From Vitrella brassicaformis (taxonomy: Eukaryota > Sar > Vitrellaceae): a DNA stretch of 56,106 nucleotides. Below, piece by piece: positions 10,798-21,578 of this stretch. Position numbers and translations under genes: made by a program. The DNA is taken from positions 1-56,106 of the forward strand of contig CDMY01000496.1 in assembly GCA_001179505.1 (NCBI GenBank), read 5' to 3'. The number at the start of each line of letters is the position of its first letter. The first letter of the stretch is position 1. The notes under the pieces were generated by a model. The model did not search any database, had not been told where the DNA came from, and saw nothing but the letters and a program-made list of their open reading frames with translations.

Positions 10798-11555
10798 GTT
10801 TGTCGGCTTCAGCTGCGCAGCGTTTCGGGCCTGGTACATAAGTAGTGCAAACACATGTAGAGATGCGAATTGAGATGCGGACAGCCGGTGCATGTGTTTG
10901 CTGTCAATGTGCGTGTTCTTTCAGACTTCAGGTCGGTCTCTCGCACATACTCGGGACGGCGAAGGAGAGGCGGTAGGTGATGAGGCTCTGCTTAAGTTTG
11001 CTTGTACTGTCTGTGTTTGCGTGTGCATGTAGGCAAGGTGTCCACTGAGAGTTAGTTCTGCTCGGGCTATCCCTGGATCCCCAACCCCGCATGGGCAGAT
11101 GCTGGTGATGGTCGGCCAGACATGCGTGTTGGCCGACAGCAGCAGCAGCAGCAGCGATGGGGAGGGGATCATGTGCAGCTTTACGAGATGGGGTGGGGCT
11201 TTCTATCCTTACGGGGAAGGGCCCATGCCGCGTGTCATCGGGTCATGGCGGATTGGCGCGTGTAGGGTTTTTATGTGAGAAGAATGAGTGATCTATGTTC
11301 ATCGTTGGCTCATCGTTGGCTGCCTCTGTACCTGCAGTAGGGGGATTCTTCCGTCTTCTTCGTGTGTGAGAGGACAAAGGATTGGGTTCGATTGCGTCGA
11401 GACGGTGAAAGTCACATCGAGATGGTTGGTTTGCATTATATGGCCAAAGAGGCCATTTGTGTGTCCCATCTCACTGCCCCACACGCTATCAAAACATGAC
11501 TCGCATCGCGTCGCATTACGTGAGTGTCTGTCTCTCTGCCTGCGCGTCCATCGTC

Positions 11556-13985
11556 CTATCCCACGGCGGCCCTCATGATGTCTGCCCCTCTCTCTGTGTG
11601 TGGGTGCGGGTGTGAGTGTGAAGGTGTGCCGCCCTCCCCCGCCCCCGATATGGCTGTGGCTATCCCGCCCCGCTGCTTGTAGTCTTGCCTCTTCTCACGG
11701 CTGTCCTGCATCACCTTCTCAGCCAACACCCGCACCACCTGCACACACACAGCCATTCACACACATTCGCATGGCCAACCCATGGATGGGGTCGGCACGA
11801 AGTAGGTAGATCATTCTCTCTGTGCGTACGTGTTTGGCCTCGATGGTGTGCGCCATGGGGATGTCGGTCCGCAGAGTGCGCGAAGGCGATGTGAGACACT
11901 CAAGCGCTCTGTACACACAGACACACACGTGCAAGTTTGCGCGAAGACGGACTGGTGTACCTGTTGGCTTCATCAGCATCGAACGAAGGCGAGCGCTCTG
12001 CCAGCTCCCCCCACACCGCGCACCACAGCCCTCTGTCGGCAAACACCTCGGGCGCCCGGCAGAATGTGCCCAGATAGGCCACAAACTGACTGTTGGGTGT
12101 GACGGCAGCACCCATCTCGCTCGCCATCCGCTCGCACACACGGGAACCCAGCTCGCCCATCGCCGAACGCAGAAACAGATACCTGCATTCACCAAAACAC
12201 ATGCATGAGTGTGTGCGTGGGGCGTATTATGTATGTGTTCAATCGTCTCTCACTCAGGGGTGGGGTTGTGTGGTCGTGGGCTGAGTGCGAGGGTGAGCAG
12301 GTCCACCAGTCGCATGAGGGTGTCGGTGTGAAACGTGCTCATCCGGGGAGCGGCCTTGGTGGCGATGAGGGCGTACATGGTGTGCAGCATCGGTGTGGGT
12401 GGGTGGCCCACAAAGACCTCACAGATGCCGGCCAGCGAGAGCATCCCAAAGGCGTCGGCCCGCCGGCCGGTATAGGTCATGATGTCGGTGGCCACCGACG
12501 TGTGGTGGACCATTGTCGACTCAGACGAATGGTGGACGTCCAAGAGCATGTTGTACTGAACACACACAGGTGTGCAGAGAGGGGGGCATTGGGGTGTGGA
12601 GTCGTGTCGTTACCTTTGCGAGAAAGTGCGCGATTGGGACCACTTCGCTGGGCGCCATCCTGTCACACCTCACCTGCGCACACATCAATCCATTGCAGGT
12701 GGATGTGTGTGTGGATGTGTGTGGATGTGTGCGCGAATCCTCACCGTTTGTTTGGCGACTTGCGAGGCCAGCAGATGCACCAGCGGCGCGTTCTCCCAGT
12801 GCATCCTCTGACGCCACACGTGTGCCAAACTACACACAATCACGGAGCACACGACACACACACGACCAATACAGGCACACATTCATCCATGCGTGCAGAC
12901 ATCCATACCAGCAGAGGTGCTGCGCCTTGCACTCGTGCATGATCATGAGCGCGCGCTTGGCCAGCTTCTGGAAGAGCACCGACGGCACGTGAGACGACTG
13001 CACCATGTGATCACACACAGACATGCAGGTGTGTATTCATTCGTTTGGCTGTCTGCGTGTGTGTGAATTACTTTCATGAACCCCCATGCGACGCCACAGA
13101 GCTGGCCGGGCGTCAGAGACTTGACGTGCGAATCAGCCAGCTGACAACACACACACACACACACATAAAGGAAATGTTCATCCATTTGTTCATTTCTCCG
13201 TGTGTGCACCTGTTCCAGCCTCTGGTGTATCTTTGACGACGTGCAGTTGGCCCGGCCGAGCGCCCAAATCACTGAGTGAGACAGCGGCGGACGAAGAAAG
13301 CGACACACCCATCCCACAGATGTGTGTAGGGTTGAGGCGTGCACACGTCCGTACCATTGGCGAGGGAGGGCGTGTCGAAATAGGAATTGGCCGCTGCCTG
13401 CAGAAGCATACCAACACGCAGAGCAGATACACACATGCATACCAGCAGACAGTCTGTGTGTGTGCGTCACCTTGTTGAGCGGATTCTGTATGGCCGTCAC
13501 AATGTCAGCCGTCAGACACTAGGTAACAGACAGACAGACAGACAGACAGACATCCAATTCATTCACAATGACAAATCACTGCGTCCATCACTGCCTGCAC
13601 CCACGTTGACTCTGGCGAGGCTCCAGCAGACGTTGGCCAAGTCGCGGGCAGGCAGCCGATCGGCACGACCCACCAACTCCCTGTATCAATAACGCCACGT
13701 GTGTGTATGCGTGTTGGCCTTGGCTGTGTCCACACACACACACACGTACTTGGCGATTCCTTCCCACAGAGTGTGATTGACGGGTGCACGGCGCTCGTGG
13801 TGCGTTGCCTGCTCACACATGTAGGCAAACCGACACATCTGCATCTCTTTCGCTCTCTCTGTCTCTCTGTGTTGTGGGGCATCGCATCACTGGGTGTACC
13901 ATAGCAAAAGCTGCGTTGCTGAAGGCTTTGTTGTCGAGTGCCGACCACCCGTGGGAAGAGATGACGAACGACACCAGGGACTGCA

Positions 13986-14019
<34 letters not shown>

Positions 14020-15976
14020 CAAAGCATGTCCTACACGAGGGTGTATCGTGCATTGCTTGCAAATCTGTTTATCCGGCAGGCCGCACCTCGACGAACGCCA
14101 CTGCCTCGCCCTTGTGCAGATGGTGCTTCATCTGTATCATTGACACACCAAATTAGCCAACATTGAGTCATGAAAAGCGCGTGTCCTGCGTGCGTACCTC
14201 TGAAATGCTGACAGACAGAGTGCCCAGGTCGCTCGGCCGGAACAACGGCAGCTGCAGACACGCACGGAGGATACATGGTGCCTGACGAATCCACTTGCGC
14301 ATTGTCGGGGCACATACCTGTCTGTCTGTGGCGACCATGAGGCCCCTGACGATGTGGGGCATGTTCATGCCAAACACGGCAAAACCCCTCTGCACACCCA
14401 TACACACACAGAGCCAAGCCATCCATCCGTGTGTGAAGTCTTCGTGCAAGAAAGCCACCACAACGGGCAGCGCACCTCGTCTGATGTCGACCCATCCCAT
14501 TTGGTCCTGTGTGTTGCGCATGCCCATCATAAGCAAGTCAGTCCATGTTAGCGCGCGTGTGTGCACAAGCTGTGTGTGTCGGTGTCGGTGTGTACCTGAT
14601 GTACTGGTCGGCGAGTTTGAAAGAGTAGGTGAGCTGGCCGATGTCCGCAGGCGAGAAGGAATGCGGCAAACGAGACAAAACCACCTGTGTATGCAGAAAC
14701 ATCACACGCTTCAATGAGTGTCTCCATGTATGTGTGTGCGTCTGTGGTCTATGTGAGTGTCTAGGTACCTCGCTGGCTCGGTCGTAGAGCTCGCCGTGGA
14801 CGTATCCCATCTTGGCGAAGCCCCACATGAGCACGGACAGGTCGTGGGACGAGAAAGCAGCCAGCCGCGGCAAGGACAGCGCCGATATCGACCTGCATGC
14901 AAACACACACACGATGGCATGAGTGATTGAATGGGTACACATGTGTGTGTGCGTGTGTGTGTGAACGAACTGACTTGAACACTTGTGTGTCGGCCATGCA
15001 CAGTCGGGTGAGCACCCACGTCAGGTGGCTCAGTGCCTGTGTGATTTCCCGCTCAGTGCGGAAGCCGCTCCCACCACCAGTCAGCCAATCCGTCGCCCGT
15101 GATAACACACGCTGCACGCACACACGGACACAAAGGGAACATGGGAAGAATGTTGATGCCATCTATGTGCATATGTATGTACCTGGAAGACGATGTCAAG
15201 GTTGAGAGGGACCTCCTCTTGCCGTGTGTCCCACGTGTCGATGAACCACTCGTACCGGCCAGACCCGCGAAACACGCGACCACCTGACACATACAAGCGC
15301 ACCCACACATCAAGCAGAAGGAATGCTCAGTCAGACACAGAGATGCAAGCAGATACTCACGCGGACCTGTTGCTGCGATTGCCCTGAGTGCATGGATGGC
15401 CATCTGCGGACTCAAAGACGACTCAACGCCATCCAACTCCTGCAGATCGACACACACATAGATACACTCACTCACCCACCGACACACACGTCCATTCACT
15501 CATGTACGTACCTTCAAGACCTGCGTCACCGACTGCGCCCGCCACAGGTTGCCTCTCAGCGCCCTCTCGTCCACGCTCATATGCACATACCCCCTCTGCG
15601 CACCCCTGCATGCTAGTCTACGCTGTACGCCACCACGATCACCGCCACACCGGCTGTGGGCTAAGCGGAAGGCCCGGCCAGATCGGTAGAACCACGAGCA
15701 GACCGTCACAAGGGCCAGCAGCAGCAGGGGCAGGGGGCGCGCACGTGGACGTGCACGTGCGCAGTGACTGGGGCGTGGGCGGTCATCACTTCTCTGCCGC
15801 GTGCCGCACCTCTGTATCACACACATACAGAGAGAGTGAGAAAGATCCACATTCAATGTGACGCAGCTCTGTGCAGATGCGCTTACCCAGTGGTGAGTAT
15901 GCGGCGAGGGGCACTCAGCCGAGTCGGTGCGCCGCTCCTGGGCGCACGCCGGCTGTGGCCTATCCTTCATGTGCAA
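11556..15976 (-). CDS. Octotricopeptide-like (OPR/FASTK-type) organelle RNA-binding protein
   Basis: Twenty-five exons close in phase at every junction and give 859 residues. From the 5' end they are 15976-15887, 15811-15512, 15439-15361, 15283-15183, 15111-14975, 14892-14769, and so on to 11738-11556; the 24 introns are 52-106 bp. The middle carries degenerate helical repeats with the OPR-type core of small and aromatic residues: LSVLMWGFAKMG, IGQLTYSFKLA, RDLANVCWSLARVN, VIWALGRAN, LCGVAWGFMKV. Such proteins bind organelle RNA and act in its processing, stability or translation. Near residues 60-75 a hydrophobic run (PLPLLLLALVTVCSWFY) follows an Arg-rich stretch, consistent with a signal anchor or bipartite plastid leader. 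No RAP domain is visible at the C-terminus. Divergent partner at 16179. Repeat class is well supported; the exact subfamily and compartment are inference. Confidence 0.83.
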
Positions 15977-16178
15977 ACATCAACCTACGTACACAGATCT
16001 CTCGCGCCGATTGCACCCTTCTGTATAGAGCAACCCACATAACTGCCTTGGCATTGAACATTGGACGCAGCAAACTGAGTGCGAGCTTAGACTGAGTGCG
16101 AGCTGGAACGCGTCGACCCCCAGTCTTTTTCCCATCCTCAGCACAGTGACCAATCAAACCCGCCTGTCTGTCGTCGCC
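15977..16178. promoter_or_regulatory. Bidirectional promoter with two TGCGAGCT copies
   Basis: The 202-bp spacer between divergent start codons at 15976 and 16179. TGCGAGCT occurs at 16080-16087 and 16097-16104 inside a 17-bp direct tandem repeat (ACTGAGTGCGAGCT core). A T-run (CTTTTTCCC) lies near 16125. Confidence 0.6.
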
Positions 16179-16952
16179 ATGGCTGCATTCTATTTGATCG
16201 CCGTCTCACTCTCTGTCTTGAGTGTTGCAATGGCCGGCTCACACAGCAGCGCCAGCAGCCGTCGCCTGACGTCCCAGGACGGCGCCGCAGACCGTCCCAT
16301 GCCTCTTGCTGCTCCGCTGCCCCTGGAAACTTCCGACTCGCACGGTCGATGGATGGCAACAGAGTGCTGGCCCAGGGGTGTGGAAGGCTTGACAGTGACT
16401 GTCTTGTTGTGCGTTGCGTACAGGCACCCGGGTGGGATCCCGTGTCTCGTCACGATTTGTGCAGCTGCACGACGAACGTACTGTACTGTACTGTACTGTA
16501 CTGGCAATCCGCGCATCCACCGTCTCGTCTCAAGTGCTCGTGTCCATGTGCGCTCGCATGCTTGCAGAGCTGAAAAAGACGAAGCCGCCCCCGCCACTGC
16601 CGCCCGGTGAGTGCAGGGGAGACGCCGACTGCACGAAGCCCGACCTCTGCTTCAAGAAGATGACCCACACGGGGCGCACCGAAGCGCAGGGCAAATGCAA
16701 GAAAGAGGGCGACTCTCAGGACCACTGGTATGTTCGGCACATTATGTTACAAAGGCAGACAGACACAAAGGCAGACAGACAGACAGACAGACCACTCAGA
16801 CAGACAGGCGCTCAGCGAATTGATCTCGCTCTCTGAGTGGTCTGTCTGTCTGTCTGTCTGTCTGCAGCACTAAGAAAAGCAGCGACAGGCCTTGCAAAAA
16901 GGGGCTGTCGTGCCAGCAAGTTGGATGGGGTATCGCCTGTAAGCCTGTGTAA
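16179..16952 (+). CDS. Small secreted Cys-rich protein
   Basis: Three exons (16179-16344, 16568-16727, 16868-16952) close in phase and give 136 residues. The start at 16179 yields a signal peptide (MAAFYLIAVSLSVLSVAMAG). A Ser/Pro-rich spacer and a KKTKPPPPLPPG linker precede an eight-Cys C-terminal domain: ECRGDADC, DLCFKK, GKCKK, CTKK, PCKKGLSC, IACKPV. The pattern resembles small disulfide-knotted secreted domains and the Cys-rich part of the 8962-9997 protein. No membrane segment follows, so it is probably released. Function unknown. Intron 2 is a long hairpin. Confidence 0.75.
16771..16865. repeat. Intron-spanning inverted repeat
   Basis: The 30 bases at 16771-16800 are the reverse complement of 16832-16865 apart from one extra TCTG unit. 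The arms contain GACA/TGTC repeats plus the unique block CCACTCAGA/TCTGAGTGG. They fill most of intron 2 (16728-16867) of the Cys-rich gene, and the right arm ends at the acceptor. Confidence 0.85.
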
Positions 16953-17859
16953 GCCATAGTTGTGGTCTTGCCCACATGTTGTTTGAGGGTAAAAGCATGG
17001 CTGGACGCTTCCTTGACTGGCATCGATCAGCGCGTCACCAAAGACGCGTCTCTGTCTATAGGGCGTGCATAAACATACACTCACTTGGTCAACGCGCGGA
17101 ACGTAAAAAAACTACAGTAATCGCCCGAACTCGGGGCGGCCTTCCTACGATTAGTCATTTCCTTCCCTCCCTTCGTTCACATGATCCATCGATGCAGCAA
17201 TTGCAATGCAGTCAGTCGGCAGCCAATGGCATGGCAGTGTAGTACAGTCCAGAAGACACACACATTCCCATGTTCGACGGACATTCCGTTGAACATCCTT
17301 GGCATGCCCATGTATGTCAGCAGGGGGATCGAAAAAACACGCAACCCGGTGACATGACAATCGTCTTTCTGTCTGAATGAGCAGCCAGTACAAGACACAT
17401 GAATGAATTAGCAGCAGAGCTTACGGCAAGGGCGGAGTTTCCGGATGCACTGACTGACAGAGAGCCAGGAGAACTAAATAAAACCAAGCAGAACCACAGA
17501 GACCCACACACAGACACTCAGAGAGAGAGAGGGAGGGAGGGAGGGAGGGAGAGAACGGGGCAAGGGAAAGGATTGTCATGATTTGTATGGCTGTCGGCGT
17601 GTATGTCTGCTTCCGTCGCCCCACAGATAAACGCACCACGGCCACGTCGTCAAGAAAAGCCCACACACGACACCATGCACGTCACGCATGTATCTCCGCT
17701 CGCAGCAGATCCATCATCAATATGACACACTGCCTGCTTCTCATCCTCTCCTCTCCCAGCAACAGGCAGCACAGCCACACGGACACAAGAACATGCCAGA
17801 AAAATCTCTCTACCCAATGCTGTCCCGCCCTCCCCTACGCAATGTGGGTGCGCCACATT
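16953..17859. other. Convergent intergenic region
   Basis: Between the ends of two convergent genes. Holds a GA/GGGA tract at 17520-17552 and no supported gene. Confidence 0.5.
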
Positions 17860-20800
17860 TCATCGCACCGCAACCCCACTGCCCAGCATCGAGCAGGATG
17901 CCCTTCTCTCACACGCACGCCCCACCGTCAACCGCCCCTGTCTTCTGAAGACAAGTGATGGGTCCCCACCCACCTGTTCCACACCCACACGGCCTGGGAA
18001 CACTCTCACCAGGTCTTGCACACACACCGAAAGCATGTATCGATCACACGTCACCCCACGGGCCATCGTCAGCACCACCGACTCAATCGTGTCAAAGCGC
18101 GTCAGGACATCCCATGCAGTGGAGGAAAAGGAAGACGCGCTCGATGACAGCGATGGCAGGGCAGGGGGGTACTCGTACCTCGGTGGGTCGTGCAGCACGT
18201 GCACTCCCACTATGACTGACCTGACCCTGCCTCTCACCACTGCCAATAGCTCGTCTGACTCCTCTCCCACCGTCTGCCAGTGAGAAACAGGTATATAAAA
18301 CACCTGCGGCATGTGAGTGGGACTCCCGCTCAGGTACACATTCACGAAGAGGTCGAGCCCCCCGCCCTCCACATCAAGGTGCTTGAGGCAAGACATGAGC
18401 AGCGGCACTATGGCCGTGTCGTATGGCGCGTACGTGACCTGAGTCGTGTCGATAACGACGCGCGAGAGAGCAGGCAGCTGCCTAATGACCTTGTCTGCCC
18501 CTCCCCCATAGAGCGACACTCCCATCTGGTCATTCCTGTGGTCCAAGTAGACCGTCTTGACCGCACCGAACATCGATGGCGCACTCTCAGTGATCCACTC
18601 CGGCAATGGGTGGCGGGCGTCACGATGTGTCATTCCCTCCTCACGTAGAGGTCAGCCGCTTGCTTGAAGGAGAGGCCATAGAGCTCGCTCGCGCCGGTTG
18701 CATGTTCGTCGAGGAGGTAGGGGGAGAGGGTGACGTGTGTGGCGCTCGTCGTGAGCAGCTGCAGTGTCGGTCGAGCGCCGGCGAGCTGCTCTGGCTTGCC
18801 GATCAGCGGCAGGTGGACATGTCGGGGGGCGGGGCATTCGCGCGTTGCTCGCCTGACGAGGCGAAGGTCTCCGTTGTCCACCTGTCCGGCGTGGTACAGC
18901 TCCTTTGCGCCTTTCGCCAGCCACGTGCTTCGGAACTTGTGCAGATCCTACAAGCACACATACACACATCCAAACATACAGCAAGGTACCCGTGCTGCAA
19001 TGCACTGCCATGTGAATGTGTACCTCCACATCGAAGGCTTTGTCGAGTGTCGTCGTACAGCTCACACCCTCCAAACACTCAAGGCCGGTAAGTGGGGAGG
19101 ATTTGCTGTCAAAACTGAGGTGGACGGCCCCCGTCAGCGATTTGATGGTGCTGTGAGAAGGCGTCCCCAGCAGCGATTGGACGATTGCGGTGAGACTCGT
19201 GTACTCGTGTCTATCAGCTGACACCTGCACCAAGAGCATCCAGCCATCCATCCATCGATTGCATCATGGCCGCATTACCCCACCCCCCCACCTGGTCGAG
19301 GAGATGGAGCGACTGCAGACCCCCGGCTCGCTTGAGCATCTTCAGCCCCCCTGGAGCAGGCCACTCGACGCTCAGATTGGTAAGGGCGGGCATCTCGTAC
19401 ACCTGCCTTGCACCGCTCTGCCTCTGCATCACCACCTCCACCCACTCACGTGTGAGGACGGCCTTGGCAAGCCGCGGGAACCTCACACTAGCGGCGAGGC
19501 TGCTCTTGCCGAACCTGAATTGGCTTGTGCGGTCGGCCTTGGGGTCCACGGTGATCTCTGTGACGTTTCCAGCAGCGGCCTCGAGCAGCCCGACGCTGAC
19601 GATGTGTGGGCCTGCGTTGATCGACACGCAGACGCTACTGGTGCGGGACAGCACGTCTGCAGGAGCCACCAAGCCAGGCCACCAAGACACACAGAGACAA
19701 GTGGCGGCTTATGTGCCCGTCGAGTGCTGCGCTGCGGTGTGGTGTGGCGTGGTGTGCTGACCCTTCCACTTGCGATGAATGGGTTGAGGACAGCGGATAA
19801 ACCGTTTGGTGCTGTCTAGGAGAAGGATGGGATGCATCTTGGGGTTGCTGACCGTCGACGCGATCGCCGTGCTGACACCCGAGAGGGACTTGACACACGC
19901 AACGAAACCTAGATAACCACCTGCAGACCACCCCAAGCAGAAGCGTGAAGGGCTACGGACATGTCCGGTCGGTTTCCGTACCAATGCCTGTGCGGTAGCC
20001 GTCGCTCAACCAGAGCACTTCGGGAATGCCCTCCAAACAGGGCTCATGCTGCACACACAAGACAGCATCGTCAGCACAGTCTATCGCTTGCGTGCCGTCC
20101 TGTGTTCTCAGCTGTGTCCCCAGCAGCGCCTGTATGAGACGGAGCTTCTCTGCTGAGGGGGCGATGAGCGCCGGGACGGCTTGGCTGATGGCCCGGATGG
20201 TGTGCTTGGCTTGGTTGTCGACGATTCTCTCCCACACGCGCAAATTCTGCTCAACCGCCTGACCGCCAGGCAACCATATAGAGAGGGAGAGAGATGAGCG
20301 TGCGCGCGTGAGACTCATCAAGTGCTGCTCAGCTGTGAGTAAGGTGCAGTGCACACACCTGTGGTTTGTTTGGTGTGGCGAGGAGGTTGAGCGCCTGCCG
20401 CCTCTGCTCGTCCACCATCTCCAGATGGCACCTGAGCACTCGACTGAGATGGTCAAGACCTCTGAGCTGCTTGGCAAACTGGATCAACACACAGACAGAC
20501 AGACAGACAGACGGCATCGATTGCAATGCATGGCGTGATCACCGTGCCGACGTGTGCGTGTGCATCTTTCTTACTGGTGGCTGCAAGTGCGGCAGCTGTG
20601 GTCCAGGGAGGGTCCCTGTTGGCTTGATGGATCCAGTCGGTGGATGGCTGTCGGCGATGAGTGGCACCGGTGCGGGGAGAGACTGTGGGTGCTGGCCAGG
20701 AGGGCCTCTTCATTGAAAACCCGGCACGACACACACGCACAGACAGACAGACAGAGAGAACAAGAATGGACATTCGTCACGCTCATGTGATGGACAGGCA

Positions 20801-21259
20801 CTTGTGGCTTACGGAGCTGTGTGTTGTGCCATGCAGTAAGGCGTCATCAGCTTCTCCATTACACGCTGCCAGCAACCTGCATACGGGACAACACACACAC
20901 ACACACACACACACACGATGAAGACATACAAATCGGTATCGCAGGGACACACTGCCGTTGACAGACGGTGCTTCTGCCTCACGTGTCGATGTGTGGTAGT
21001 GTTGTGTGATGAAGTTATCCTCCGCCCTCCCATGTGTGCCGCACACACGACACAGTGTGTGCCTCTCGCCACTGCAGACACACACATAACACAGTAACGT
21101 GGACCATCTATGACAGAAATTAGAGATCTCTGCCGACCCGTTGTCGAAACGGAACCTCCGGTCACCGACAAACAGACTGCCCGGCTCTGTCACCACCTCC
21201 TCGGTCACGTCGGTGTGCGGAAAGGCCCAGACGGCCTCGAACACAGCATCGACCACCAT
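17860..21259 (-). CDS. Large protein of unknown function with a duplicated N-terminal domain
   Basis: Eleven exons close in phase to 877 residues: 21259-21105, 21071-20913, 20876-20813, 20691-20575, 20478-20359, 20258-19982, 19908-19762, 19656-19292, 19224-19024, 18947-18645, 18585-17860. The last intron (18644-18586, 59 bp) uses an unusual GAG acceptor, so that junction is less sure. The first exon encodes VVDAVFEAVWAFPHTD and EPGSLFVGDRRFRFDN; a close copy lies at 48890-49036. Next come CRVCGTHGRAED (possible CxxC metal site) and LLAACNGEADDALLHG, a Pro-rich linker, and long globular stretches such as GPHIVSVGLLEAAAGNV and GAVKTVYLDHRNDQMGV. No signal peptide or membrane helix. I do not recognise the family. 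The start at 21259 is the first in-frame ATG; a longer first exon via the acceptor at 21281 is possible. Confidence 0.7.
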
Positions 21260-21578
21260 CCTCCGTCTCGCCCGCCAGATCTGCAATCACTGTGTTTCAG
21301 GTGAAAACCTAGCCTTAAGCCGTCGTTCCTGCTTCGTTGCTGTTTTTGTGGGAAGAGAATGCACTCAATCGATTGGCTGATTGCAATCAGTCATTCATCC
21401 ATCCATCCATCAATCCAATCAGTCAGTCAGTCACACATTCGTTCAATCATCATCCGAACCCGGCCCATGTGGAGCTCGCAGCTGCTTGTCTTGTCTTTGT
21501 CTTGTCGGTCGGTCGGTCGGGCGGTCGGGCCACACACACGCTGTCATCCACTCAACACACACAGCTGCCGCATCATCC
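21260..21578. promoter_or_regulatory. Bidirectional promoter with AGCTCGCA
   Basis: Spacer between divergent starts at 21259 and 21579. AGCTCGCA (reverse complement of TGCGAGCT) at 21473-21480. Also CATC, CAGT and GGTC simple repeats at 21395-21432 and 21505-21530. Confidence 0.55.

Noticed and set aside
20890-20916. CA tract as a regulatory site
   Set aside because: Such tracts are everywhere in introns here; nothing sets this one apart.
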